The notes under the pieces: generated by a model
What the model saw: the letters and a program-made list of their open reading frames with translations, nothing else
What the model was told of the DNA's origin: nothing
Databases searched by the model: none
NCBI GenBank assembly: GCA_029582165.1
Contig: CM055875.1
Coordinates: 8,167,501 to 8,231,500, forward strand
Length of the DNA: 64,000 nucleotides
Direction: 5' to 3'
Origin: Portulaca oleracea
Taxonomy: Eukaryota; Streptophyta; Magnoliopsida; Caryophyllales; Portulacaceae
Shown here: positions 23,452-34,632 of the stretch, piece after piece
How positions within the stretch are numbered: position 1 is the first letter of the stretch
Layout of the letters: each line of letters starts with the position of its first letter
Translations under genes and position numbers: made by a program

Positions 23452-24827
23452 ATTACAGTTATTGAGAGAGATGATGGATACTAGGTGGCACTCTTTTCAT
23501 TATCTCAATCTCAATTCACACTCCAAAAGCTCCCATTAGTAGACACATTTATTTATTTTTTTAAAAAAATATGGTTTGGCATGAAAGTCAACTTTAGGGA
23601 TGTTTGAGTTGCATATATATGTTCTTAGCATGCCCCTTTCACTCGTTTAAGCAACATGTCAAATACTTATGCGAGTCTCGAATGAATGAACTTATAAAGT
23701 ATCAATGTCCGACACCCTCACCCTCCTGTATTGATTTGATACGTAATAGAGTAAGCTATCAAATTTCTGGCTTTCACCAGTCATATTGTTGTTTCCTGGG
23801 CATTGACAAGTTAATTTTAACACCCAGAAACAGAGCCTCATCTGTTAGGATTTTTTTCTTGTTTCCTCTTGTTAGTCAAAGGAAACTCAAATGTTGTGGA
23901 CCATATACGACCCTAGTTGTAGTGGTCCTAGCTGGAACCGGGATCCACAAAGACCCAAAATTTATGGTTCCGACAAGAACGGAGTCTCTAGAGACTGTAA
24001 ATTATTGGTCTTTACAAACCCATGATTTCTCAGATCGCATTTTTTATGGGTCCCCGAAGAGACCCGAGATCTAGAAAGATTCCATTTTTATGGTTCCGCA
24101 AGGATCCCAGTTTTATGGTTCCGCAAGGAGCCGGGATTCCTAGGAGGATCCAAAATTTTAGAGTTCTTACGGACTCGGGGCGTTACGGTTATCCGACTAT
24201 CAATCGATATCGAATGTCGTTCGGGACTTTGGGTTGTGAGTCCAAGACTCATGCTAGTGTGGAATCGGGGGCTGTTTAAACCCCCTTTTTTTATCCACTC
24301 GTCGGCCTTGTGACTGGTGTTTTGCTCGCTTTGCACTGACAAAACTTCAATTCCTTGAACTTTGATTTATGAGAGGGCTTGGCTTTGTGCTCTGTTTCTT
24401 CCCTCACCGTTTTTTGTGTGAACCAAGTGAGCCTCCCCTTCTCTCTGTTGTATCCAAAAATATTTTTATCACCAAAAGCCATCCCCTACTCGTTGTGGTT
24501 GGTTTGGCATCATGAAAAGGTAGGCTTTTTTGTATTTAACAATGAGAGAGTTGAAGCTTGATAAGATGGAGGTGATCTACGGTGAAGAACAACCATTCGA
24601 GAGAGAGAGACTCGATTTGGTACCTTTATCTTGTTATCTCTCCAAGTTTTGGGTGCTATTTTTCCGTTGTTCGTCTTCTTCGCTTCTTCTGAAACTTTCA
24701 AGCCACTGAAAAGAAAAAACCAACCCTCTCCATTTGGCCCGCTTCACCTCTTTTGTAGAGGGTTCTTGGACGGTTATTATGCAGTTGGAAGTGCAGTTAT
24801 CAAGCCCCTGCTAACTGTAAATTATTG
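23452..24827. other. About 1.4 kb with no recognised gene
   Basis: Short frames here have no domain signature. The stretch 23930-24290 is GC-richer and repetitive, with three TTTATGGTTCCG phrases near 23960, 24087 and 24111. Origin unknown. Confidence 0.5.
24087..24135. repeat. Short tandem repeat, about 24 bp x 2
   Basis: TTTATGGTTCCGCAAGGA is repeated back to back, followed each time by a short GGGA/CCCAG-like phrase. Confidence 0.75.
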
Positions 24828-24865
24828 TGTGCTCTCGGAGCATGTGCTCCAGGAGCTGATGTGGC
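24828..24865 (+). repeat. Left terminal inverted repeat
   Basis: Begins TGTGCTCTCGGAGC and pairs with the reverse complement of 43124-43161. The repeat is partly self-palindromic (GAGCATGTGCTC). Confidence 0.65.
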
Positions 24866-25190
24866 AGACATGTCACATATAATTTTTAAAAAAATTACTG
24901 CAACAATATGGGCAGTTGAAGGTAGCAGTTGAGGGTTGACGTGGTTAATCAGTCAAAACGTTAACTTCAATGAGGATCGCGATTGTTCACTGAGTATAAT
25001 ATAGTTGTTCACTGCAAAAATTCGAAATGGGTAGTTAATCTGAACGATATTATAGACACTAAAAAAAATAATGATGATAACAATGTGTCGAAACCAATAA
25101 TATTAATTTGATTTAATTAATCTGGGTTAGCCCAGTTAATTAATTGAGTTTATTGGGCCCAAATGACTGGCAAGTCAATGACCCAAATCA

Positions 25191-25326
25191 CAACAACAAC
25201 AACAAGCTCCCAGGTGACACGTTTGAGCGTGGTCTGGGGATCCTAATGTAGGCAGCCTTGCCCCCATGAACAAACGTTCACAGAGAGACTGATTCCGACG
25301 GATCTGAATCGAACAAAAAAAAAAAA
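25191..25326 (-). mobile_element. SINE-like insertion in the LTR
   Basis: About 135 bases present only in the 5' LTR. On the minus strand it shows a tRNA B-box-like GTTCGATTC near one end, a middle phrase GGCAAGGCTGCCTACATTAG like that of common plant tRNA-derived SINEs, and a tail of TTG repeats after GGGAGCTTG. An A box was not seen, so the 5' end is probably truncated. Target duplications were not clear because the flanks also carry a small deletion relative to the other LTR. Confidence 0.7.
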
Positions 25327-25452
25327 GGACTCTCAAGTCAACCGTCAAATTTACCAACTAAAATGGACTACCAAGTCAACTTTAACTGCAGGCCTGGTCA
25401 ACGGCCTAAGAGGACTAACAAGTCAAAGGCCCAACTACAAGAGACTATTCTC

Positions 25453-25460
25453 TATAAATA
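25453..25460 (+). promoter_or_regulatory. TATA box in the Tat 5' LTR
   Basis: TATAAATA, also present at 39761-39768 in the 3' LTR, at the place expected for the U3 promoter. Confidence 0.55.
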
Positions 25461-25775
25461 TGGAGATGCTCCATTAAAGAGGTCGGGAAAATTAATCATT
25501 CAAAGACATTCTCTCTAGACTCCAACAACAAACACATCAAAGTGTCGCTGCTCTAGAGATCAAATTCACAAGACTCGGTGAAGATTAAAGTTGTTCATGT
25601 CTCTCATCAAGTCAAACATTTGGAGATCGAATCAAAAGAGTTCATTCTTTTTGTTGCGTTGTAACAAAAATATAGAGATTATACCCATTCTTTGAATATA
25701 AATACAAAAATTATATTTGTTCCATTTTTCTTGTCTTTATTTATTCTAGACACGGAAATCTGTGGTTACAAATTT

Positions 25776-25793
25776 TGGCACGCCCGGTGGGAC
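25776..25793 (+). promoter_or_regulatory. Primer binding site of the Tat element
   Basis: TGGCACGCCCGGTGGGAC lies five bases after the LTR end, where a tRNA 3' end should prime minus-strand synthesis. The tRNA was not identified. Confidence 0.6.
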
Positions 25794-25849
25794 ATCTCTA
25801 CCTCTCATCTCTTTCTCCAAAAACAAATCACTTATCAATCAAAGAAGAC

Positions 25850-27199
25850 ATGGCTCCTAGCAGTAACATCCCTCCTTTTTCAAAGAAAGCTATTATGTCC
25901 AAATCCTAAGGGTCGGCAACTGCTAGTATGACATCCAACGGAGTAGTCACAAGAAAGATGGCCAAAATCGCTGCTATGGAGGCCCAAAAACAAACTGATG
26001 CGATTGCACCGTCACATATCGCCGATGCCACTTGCCGGGGGCGAGTCACATTACGTCTTATCTGCTTAGAGAGAAATCTATTCAAGTCCCTCCAAAGGAA
26101 GCATCCGCTCAATGGATGGACGAACTTCATCGTCATACAGAATTTGTGGCGCAACCATTCGATGAAGAAACTGAAGATTATGAAAGCGACGGAGAAATGT
26201 TGAAGTCTCCAAATGACATGCTCTCACATTTTGACACTGAATCTGTTGACACCGTTGTTATGCCGGTTATGACCACTGGAGCCATTAACTACGAAGAAGA
26301 GTTCAAAACCATGAAGGCTGTCCTAGCTAGACTTGAGAGAGAAAGCGAGGAGAAAACTGAGCATATCAACCATCAAGATCAACGGATTAAGAAATTAACA
26401 AAAAAGTTAGAGAAGCGACCCGCTAGCAACTATGTCATTAGTTCGGAAGATGAGGATTCTGACAAAGGTTCTAATCACGAAGATTCTGATGAAGAGGAAA
26501 GGAAGAAGGAAGACTCCGGCTTAGGTTCTTTGTCAATGGAGCAAATTCAGAATTTAGTGGCGAATGCGGTTAAGGATCAACTAGGGGGAGGCGCGACGCG
26601 GACTCATCTGTACACCAAACCGTACACGAAGAGGATTGATGCCATTCACATGCCTCGCGGATACCAACCCCCAAAGTTTGTCAAATTCGAAAGGGAAAGG
26701 GAACCCGAAACAACATGTTGCACACTTCATCGAGACATGCAACAATGCGGGTGCCGACGACGATCTACTCGTGAAACAATTCGTTCGTACATTGAATGGT
26801 ACCGTTTTTTATTGGTATACTGACTTAGAGCCTGAATCTATTGATAGTTGAGAACAGATGGAACAAGAATTATTGAACAGGTTCTACAATACTCAAAGGA
26901 TTGTCACCATGACTGAATTGACAAACACTAAGCAATGGACAAATGAACCAGTTCTTGACTACATCGATCGGCGGCGCGCGCTCAGCCTCGAATGCAAAGA
27001 CCGCTTGTCTGAGGCTTCAGCCGTTGAGATGTGCGCCAATGATATGAATTGGGACTTGCTCTATATCTTGCAAATGAGTAAGTCGAGAACGTTCCGGGAG
27101 TTGGCAACCAAGGCTCATGACATGGAAATCACAATAGCCAACCAATGCGGTAAGTCCACATCCTCTTCCTTTGAGTTAAAGAAAGTAGGGGTGATCTGA
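25850..27199 (+). pseudogene. Tat gag
   Basis: The capsid protein region. A start ATG at 25850 is followed after 19 codons by a stop. The same frame then continues past 25928 (TRKMAKIAAMEAQKQTDAI), shifts near 26040, and an acidic, coiled-coil-like part follows (DQRIKKLTKKLEKR near 26390; SSEDEDSDKGSNHEDSDEE). The retrotransposon gag core is at 26690-27150 (VAHFIETCNNAGADDDLLVKQF; TVFYWYTDLEPESIDS; LLNRFYNTQR). A stop at 26849-26851 stands where Trp is usual. No zinc knuckle was recognised. Confidence 0.8.
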
Positions 27200-27225
27200 A
27201 GAAGAGTGTCAAGCCTTCCAAGAAC

Positions 27226-28311
27226 TTGACCAGGGAAGCCATGACAGTGTCAACAAATGAACCAGTCCGGATTTCAGGGAAGTCAAAGGTGGAAGAAAAG
27301 AGGAGTTTTGTAGCGCGAGACACTGGAAAGAAGCGTCCTACATTAAAGGAGCTACAAGAAAAGAAATATCCATTTCCTGACTCAGACTTGGCGGGGATGT
27401 TGGATGATTTATCGGATAAGGGGGTTATTGAGCTACCTCCCTCAAAACATCCCGAAGAAGTTGGGAAAGTTAATGATCCGAGGTATTGTCCATATCATAG
27501 GGGCGTTAGTCATTCTCTAGAAAAATGCATCACCCTTAAGGAGCGCATAATGCACCTAGCTAAGGTAGGAGTCATCGTGTTGGACTTGGATGATGCGACA
27601 GAAGTTAATTTTACGGTCGCCTTCCTAGAGGATTTCCCTACTACCACCAGTGTCAACATGTCCTCGTGTTCTGAAGTTGAAGATGAGGAAGAAGATGAAA
27701 GGTTGAGCGTTGGGGAGGGCAACACCAAAAGAAGAGAAGATAAATTTGTCAACTTCCTTGAAGCTCTACCAGAGCACATGAGTTGGAAACAAGTCTTTCA
27801 TCTACCTAAAGAGATGCGTGAACAAATGGTTGTCACTCTACAACATGCAAAGTTATACACTGACAAAGTGGAATGTAGCGATGAACTTGACAAGGGTTTA
27901 GCTCAATGCACCATGTGTAATACGATCGTTACATTTTCTGATGATGACTTGTTACTCGGGTCCAACCCACACAATCGTCCGCTGTTCATTAGTGGATACA
28001 TTAGGGAGCAGAAGGTCAAGCGTATCCTGGTAGATTGAGGTTCAACAGTCAACATTATGCCTAAGTATACCGTGAATGTCTTGGGCATTACTATCGAAGA
28101 GTTGTCCAAGAGTCGCATAATGATCCATGGTTTTAAATTAGAGGGTCACCGTGCGATGGGGATGATTTGCTTAGAGCTAACGATCGGAGAGTTGTCAACA
28201 TCAGCACTTTTTCACGTCATAGACTCTAAAACCTCCTATAAGTTGCTACTTGGGCGACCTTGGTTGCACGAAAAATGGAATAGTAGCATCAACATTGCAT
28301 CAGTGTCTTAA
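27226..28311 (+). pseudogene. Tat aspartic protease region
   Basis: The polyprotein-cleaving protease and the segment before it. An upstream zinc-like CPYH...H..EKC region is at about 27490-27530. The active site reads KRILVD-stop-GS, so the usual D-G-G-S has a TGA at 28036-28038. The frame then continues with STVNIMP, and LLLGRPWLHE near 28240 marks the C-terminal part of the fold. A long acidic run is at 27670-27720. Beyond 28311 a frameshift leads into the linker. Confidence 0.82.
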
Positions 28312-28463
28312 GTACTACCGCGATGGGGAGAAGAAGATAAACGATGACACTAAGCCGTTTACTCAAGCTGAATCACACTACGCAGACGCTAAGTTCTTCG
28401 AGGAAGGTACAACACCCAAGGAGACAATGTTGAACGCTATGTCCTCGACAAGAAAAGGGGAAG

Positions 28464-29722
28464 GTGAAAGATACTTTTGTGCCGTCTAATGGACGTATTG
28501 ATATGGACACTGGGAAGAAGGCACATGGTAAAGGGGTCATTAAGTCAGAGAAAACTCAACTTGTCGTCACAAAGACAACAAGGGCATCTAAATCAATTGT
28601 ACCAGTCCTTAGGTACGTCCCCAAGTCTCGACGAAAAGAGGGGGAGTCACCGTTTAGTGAATGCGCAAACCCCGAGGGCGTGATCAAGGATGAAATTAAA
28701 CTTGAGGGGGCCGGTCGGCACATCCTCGAAGAAAAGGGCGCTCTTCCCATCCACAAGGCAAGAAGACACAGAGTCACCAAGGCGCCTATGGCGGGTTTTG
28801 TTCATTCTTTCGAGAGATTACCCCTAGAAGAAGGCGATCTACCCAAAGTGCGCACATATGAGGGGTTTGATCCAAATGCTTATAGATTAATAAAAAGGTC
28901 AGGTTATGACTTCGGCAAACCAGACGCTTTAGGCAAAGTGGTTGAAGCCAAGCCCTATGGTGTCAATGAGACACAAAAGAAGATACATGAACAGTGTGGG
29001 GAAATGGCGGTATCCAAAGTGGGACTTGGTTATACACCACCAAAGCCTATCCGAATCTCGGGAAGGCGCAAAAGCAAACAAGCATATGCGCAATACATTG
29101 CAGCAGAAAAGAGCACCCAAAGTGACGAGGATGAGCCTAAGAATAACCCGAGACAGTCTGTCTTTGATAGACTCCAATCATCCACCCACACGGATCATCC
29201 TTCTGTGTTCGCCAGGATCGGAGTACGAGAGACTCCGAAGCCGTTTGCCTCACGAAGTTTGGAGGTAAGTGTGAAGTCTAAAGCTTCGCTTTTCTCTAGG
29301 ATCAAAGTAAACGAGGCGACATCGTCTTTGCCTCGACAAAAAGAAAATGGCCCTGTTTTCATTCGCCTAGGTGAGATAAATGAGATCCAAAGTACTATCC
29401 CTTCTCGCATGAAGCGCATATCTACTTTGGATGTAAAGACCGATGGTTCGTTGAGAGTGAAGAGACGCACAGTGGTACTCACAGGTCACAACACCTAAGG
29501 GGGTGAAAACAAGGGTGATGAGCAAGAAGAGAAGGTTTCCTCAAACCATTTCATGGTCCATGAACGCGGTGACTCAGACGCAGAGACAGAGCTTACAGAA
29601 ACTCCGCAAAACTTCGAAGACGGGGAGCAAGCTACAGTGGACGACCTAAAGGAGTTGAATCTCGGAACCATGGAGAACCCAAGGCCCATATATGTCAGCT
29701 CTTTACTCTCACCCCAAAGATG
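28464..29722 (+). pseudogene. Tat linker between protease and reverse transcriptase
   Basis: A 344-residue open segment to 29498, continued past a stop to about 29722. It contains repeated phrases of the type SVFDRL, SVFARIG, SLFSRIK and PVFIRLGE, known from the protease-RT linkers of Tat elements. The function of this linker is not known to me. The RRKSKQAYAQYIAAE region is basic. It stays in one frame for over 1 kb, longer than most other parts of this element. Confidence 0.7.
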
Positions 29723-31010
29723 AAGAGGCGTACTTTGAACTTTTATCTGAGTTCAAGGGTGTATTCGCGTGGAGTTATCAAGAAATGTCTGGGTTGGACC
29801 CGAAAGTGGTTGTTCATTGCTTGTCCATCAAGAGGGGAGTATCCCCAAAGAAATAACCTTAACGACGCTTCCGTCTAGAGTTAGTGCCGAAAATTGAAAA
29901 GGAAGTGAACAAGCTCATCGAGGCCGGGTTTATTCGAGAAGTGAAATATCCTACATGGATCGCCAACATTGTCCCGGTGAGGAAGAAGAATGGCCAATTT
30001 CGTGTTTGTGTGGATTTTCGGAACCTAAATGAGGCATGCCTGAAAGATGACTTCCCACTGCCCGTCACTGAACTCATGATCGATTCTACCACCGGACAGG
30101 AGGCCTTATCTTTCATGGATTGTACATCAGGGTACAACCAAATTCACATGGCGCCCGAAGACCAAGAAGCCACTGCTTTTCGCACACCAAAAGGTATATT
30201 TTGTTACAAAGTAATGCCCTTTGGATTGAAGAATACGGGAGCAACATATCGAAGGGCAATGCAACGCATCTTTGATGACATGTTGCATAAAACAGTCGAG
30301 TGCTATGTTGATGATTTAGTGGTTAAATCAAGAAGGTGAAATGACCACTTGAATGATCTTCGTGGAATTTTCGAGAGGCTTTGAAAGTGTCAACTGAAAA
30401 GGAACCCATTGAAGAGCGCGTTCAGTGTCACTTCTGGAAAATTCTTGGGTTTTGTCGTGCGACACAAGGGCATCGAAATTGATCAGGCTAAAGTCAAAGC
30501 CATCCAAGATATGCCCGAGCCTAAGAATCTTAAGGAGTTGCGTGGTTTACAAGGTAGATTGGCATACGTCAGGCGATTCATATCCAACCTGGCGGGTCGT
30601 TGTCATCCATTTAGTCACCTGATGAAGAAGGGCGCACCATTTGAATGGGATAAATCTTGTCGAAAGGCCTTCGAGAGTATCAAGAAATATCTGTCAAGTC
30701 CGCCTGTTTTAAGAGCACCGATTCCGGGCAAACCTCTAATCTTGTACATTGCCACGCAAGAAAAGTCGTTGGGTGCATTGTGTGCTCAAGAGAATGAAGA
30801 TGGCAAGGAAAGGGCTCTCTACTACTTGAGTCGGACCTTGGTTGGGGCTGAGTTAAACTACTCCCCTATTGAAAAGATGTGCATGGCCCTCATGTTTGCT
30901 GTGCAAAAGTTAAGGCACTATATGCAAGCACATACGGTTCGAGTGATATCCAAGGCTGACCCAATCAAGTATATCCTGTCAAGGCCGATACTTAGTGGAT
31001 GACTAGAAAA
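29723..31010 (+). pseudogene. Tat reverse transcriptase and RNase H
   Basis: Copies the RNA into DNA and removes the RNA strand. RT blocks: VNKLIEAGFIREVKYPTW near 29910, RVCVDFRNLNEACLKDDFPLP, TSGYNQIHMAP near 30125, MPFGLKNTGATYRRAMQ, and YVDDLVVKS near 30310 with the catalytic Asp pair. Connection: FLGFVVRHKGIEID, IQDMPEPKNLKELRGLQGRL. RNase H: LYIATQEKSLGALCAQE and ERALYYLSRTLVGAELNYSPIEK at 30740-30880. Stops lie near 29855, 30337-30339, 30382 and 31000. Confidence 0.87.
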
Positions 31011-31473
31011 ATGGGTTGTCATTCTAGAACAGTATGATATTGTATATGTACCACAAAAGGTCGTCAAAAGGCAAGCGCTGGCAGACTTTCTTGATGTGTA
31101 TGGCGACTCCAAGTTGGTTATAAGCCAACTTCTCAATGAGTATGAGGTCAAGAAGGAGGATTTGATCCCGCACCACAAGTATGCTTTACAAATCCAAATA
31201 AGTTAAACTCAGTGGAGTTGCAACACATCCCTAGGAGTGCCAACAAGATGGTTGACGCGCTCGCAGGTCTTGCAGCCACTTTGGCACTAGGGGCAAAGGA
31301 AGATGTCACAATTCCAGTATGTGGCAAATGGGTGGTCACACCACCAGAAGAGGAGCTTGTTGAAGAGATAACTGCAATTTCAGTGTTTGAAGAAGAGAAA
31401 GAAGATTGGCGCGAACCATTGATTGATTACTTGAAGCATGGGAAGGTACCGAATGATGCGAGACATAGGACTG
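31011..31473 (+). pseudogene. Archaeal-type RNase H remnant of Tat, N-terminal part deleted
   Basis: After the connection end (KRQALADFL) the frame jumps straight to VYGDSKLVISQLLNEYEVKKEDL and then HIPRSANKMVDALAGLAATLAL. Those phrases belong to the C-terminal half of the second RNase H typical of Tat elements. The N-terminal half, with the first catalytic residues, is missing, which points to an internal deletion near 31092. A stop and frameshift lie near 31205. The region ends at the solo LTR insertion. Confidence 0.72.
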
Positions 31474-32954
31474 TGATGGAAATCAGCCCACGCTAAGTCC
31501 CCCAAGCCCAATCAAGGAGGCCCAATTAAAGCATCAAGTTAAAGATGGGATCCTTCATGAAAAGACTCCATTCCATACAAGCCCAACAAGGAAGATTAAG
31601 TTCTTTTACATGGAGATACATTGGGCCAAGAAAGAAGGATACAAAGTAGGGGCCCGAAGGCCCATTCACATGGTGTGCCTCATATGGCAAGAGGATGTCC
31701 AAACATCCTAGGATTGGGCCAAAGTCACGTCAAGTCCAAGATATCTCACGTCCAAGTTCAAGAAAATCCAAGAAGAATTCTACAATCTTGAATTTTGGAT
31801 GTAATTTAATTAGTTATAGTTTAATTAGTTTTGGTGTGTTTTTCCTAGAATAAATGTAAGATGACAAGTGACTATAAACTTGATCATCCTAGCTAGATTA
31901 GGCGTCTAGTTTAGCTTTCCTAGATAGAGATTGGCTATTTTGTAACTAATCCATCTTGGATTAGGAAAGCCAAAACCAACTAGGATAAGGTTAGTTATAA
32001 CAAACTCCCCCTAGGATAAGGATTCCTAATCCAAGGAGAAGTAGGAGTAGTTAGACGAGTTCTCCTTGGCTTGCACGCCAAGAGAGAGACTCCTAGGCCT
32101 AGTGTAGTTTGGCTTCCACGCCAAGTAGGAGTACAAGTCCCTTAAGGACTCTCCTAGTATAAATAGCCTAGGTTTGTATTCAATTGGATACATTAGTTGA
32201 GAAATATGAATCAAACTTTAAGCTTACCCCCTGAGTGTTTGGATTAACCCTCACCCCTTTTCTTCTATTGTATCTTGGTTTGGCACCCAATTGGTTAAGA
32301 AGAGCTTGACCCTAGGTTGCGGTCTAGGTCAAGTTAGCCCTAGGTTGTCCTTCTTGTGGATTCAATTAGGAAACCTAGATCTATCCGTTCTTACCTTTCT
32401 ATCAATATAGTTAAGGTAATTACCTTGTGAGCTTTCTATCAATACAGTTAAGTCACATCTACCTTAAACCTACCTTCATCCCAACGCCATCTTCACCTCC
32501 TCAATCCCCCTCCAATTCGTCATCCACCTCATCAATCTAAATCCATCTCACATTCCCTTTTCTCTCTCCATAACAACCATCCAACAACCTTATCTCTCCT
32601 CCAACAACCTAACAACCTCCCTCTTTTCCCACCTCCAACGTCACTCCTCCTCTCTCCCACATCAAACGCCATCTTCCCCCTCTCTTCCCATCCTCACGTC
32701 AACCCCCCCCCCCCTCCTAGCCTCCATTCAAGAATCATCCATCTCTTCTCTTTCCCATTCAAGATTCATCCTCTCTTGAATCTTGGAACCATAAAATCCC
32801 TCACGGCAAAATAACCTCCATAAAACCCTAATTCACGAGAGCCTCCCCCTTTCTTTCTCCCTAATCTCGTGAACCATCCCACACTCATTGTTTGGTTACA
32901 TGTGTTTCGTGTATTATTGGAATCAAGAACCTCTCTTGATCCGGTAATACATCA
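31474..32954 (+). mobile_element. Solo LTR nested in Tat
   Basis: A 1481-bp LTR starting TGATGG and ending ATCA, flanked by a perfect 5-bp duplication GACTG (31469-31473 and 32955-32959). It splits the Tat sequence between the RNase H remnant and the integrase, and the protein continues on the far side. There is no internal coding region, so it is the product of LTR-LTR recombination. It contains direct repeats such as TTTCTATCAATA near 32398 and 32435, and a C-run near 32705. The TGATGG...ATCA termini are like those of the CRM-like element at 49495, but the bodies differ. Confidence 0.85.
32158..32165 (+). promoter_or_regulatory. TATA box in the solo LTR
   Basis: TATAAATA followed by GCC, in a plant promoter-like context inside the solo LTR. 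Confidence 0.45.
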
Positions 32955-32959
32955 GACTG

Positions 32960-34131
32960 GGATCCAAAGAAGAGCATCACGTTTTCTCTATTACAAAGGG
33001 ACGCTATATCGACGCTCAGTTCTTGGCCTTTGCCTACGATGTCTAGACGAGGAAGAAGCGAACCAAGTCATGAAGGAAGCACACTCAGGTGTGTGCGGCG
33101 CGTACCAGTCAGGACCTAAGTTACATGACCGGGTCAAAAGGATAGGCTACTACTGGTCAACCATGGTGCAAGACTGCATTGACCACGCAATGTGGTGTGA
33201 GGCGTGTCAACTTCATGCGAACCTAATGTATCAACCGCCAGAGCCATTGCATCCTACAGTCACATCTTGGCCCTTTGAAGCGTGGGAACTTGACGTCGTA
33301 GGACCCTTGACTCTGAAATCTTCTGTATGACACTTGTATATCCTAGCCGCTACCGACTATTTCTCTAAGTGGGCGGATGCAGTTGCACTAAAGGAGGTGA
33401 AAAAAGAGAATTTGGTTGACTGCATTCGAACACACATCATCTATCTATATGGTGTGCCCCGATATGTCATCACTGACAACGGAAAGCCATTCTATAACAG
33501 GCTAATGACTGATCTATGTGAGAAGCTCAAATTTACTCCACACAAATCCTCGATGTACAATGAGCCTGCAAATGGTTTGGCGGAAGCTTTTAACAAGACA
33601 TTGTGCAAGTTGTTGAAAAAGGTGGTGACAAAGTCTAAGATGGATTGGCATGAAAAACTCGGAGAAGCTTTGTGGGCTTACCGCACCACCTACAAAGCAC
33701 CAACTCAATCGACGCGCTATGCTTTGGTGTATGGAGTAGAAGCCGTCCTACCCTTAGAAATTGAAATACCATCTTTGCGCCTCGCTGTACAAGAAGGGTT
33801 AACTGAGGAGGAAAACCACAGACTCCGACTGGATGAGCTAGAGGCTTTGGATGAGAAGAGATTGTTGGCGCAACAGAAGTTAGAGTGTTGTCAGGCATGT
33901 CTGTCTCGCGCATTTAACAAAAAGGTTAAGCGGCGATCATTTCAGGTAGGAGACTTGGTGATGGTGGTGCGAAGACCAATCATCATGACGCATAAAAGCA
34001 AGAGTAAGTTTGTGTCCAACTGGGATGGTCCATATGTTGTTCGTGACAAACGACGCGTACAAGATAGTGGACAACGAAGGAGTTTGGTGGGGCCAATTAA
34101 TGCCAAGTTCTTGAAGCCCTACTACCCATGA
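32960..34131 (+). pseudogene. Tat integrase
   Basis: Joins the element DNA to the host. Starts with QRRASRFLYYKGTLYRR, then an HHCC zinc region (AHSGVCG...C-EAC, 33080-33210). Catalytic residues: Asp in WELDVVGP near 33290, Asp in ITDNGKPF near 33475, Glu in NGLAEAFNKTL near 33590. A C-terminal module with VGDLVMVVRR near 33955 follows. A single TGA at 33328-33330 breaks the frame; from 33334 to 34131 it is open. Otherwise well preserved. Confidence 0.88.
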
Positions 34132-34630
34132 AGAAACTATGTTTTGTCAGCTCCTGAGCAAGAGCCTAAACTATTCACCAAAAAAAAAAAAAATTTCTTT
34201 CTTTTCATTGTTGTAGCTCCCGAATAAGAGCATAAACTGTTCATAAAAAAAAAAAACTTTTAGTTTAGTTTTTCTCATCATTGTAATACTCTCGGCCCGC
34301 AAGAGTACAAATTGTGTACGGCAAAACAAAACAAAACAAAATTAAAAAATGTAATACTCTTAGCTCGCACGAGTATAAACTGTGAACGGCTAAATAAATA
34401 AATTAACAATTGTTTGTTTGTTGAGATACATTATGACTTGATTTGATTGTTATAGTTTTCGTGCAACTTGATGAACATGGTGATTAAGCACAATTAAACC
34501 GATAAAGAGATGACAAGCCAAAAGAAAAGTAAAGGCTATATTATTATTAAATGAACAACATTCAAAAGTTGTTAATACAAAGTGCTCAAGAACTAAACAA
34601 TCAACAATGTTGCTCAATCAGACATAACCC
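34132..34630 (+). repeat. Diverged short repeats and A-runs after integrase
   Basis: No frame. Phrases of the type AGCTCC-GA-AAGAGC-TAAACT followed by A-runs recur near 34150 and 34215, and CTC-GC-C-C-AGAGTA-AAA-TGTG--CGGC recurs near 34290 and 34350. These look like old tandem units. Confidence 0.6.
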
Positions 34631-34632
34631 AC

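Larger units (their letters stand above)
25051..25770 (+). repeat. 5' LTR of the Tat element
   Basis: Starts TATAGACACTAAAA, where the 3' copy has TGTAGACACT, and ends TGTGGTTACA. It is 720 bases against 600 in the 3' copy, mainly because of the SINE-like insertion at 25191-25326. Confidence 0.88.

Noticed and set aside
32869..32959. N-terminal part of the frame before the Tat integrase
   Set aside because: These bases belong to the solo LTR; only the part after the GACTG duplication is integrase.
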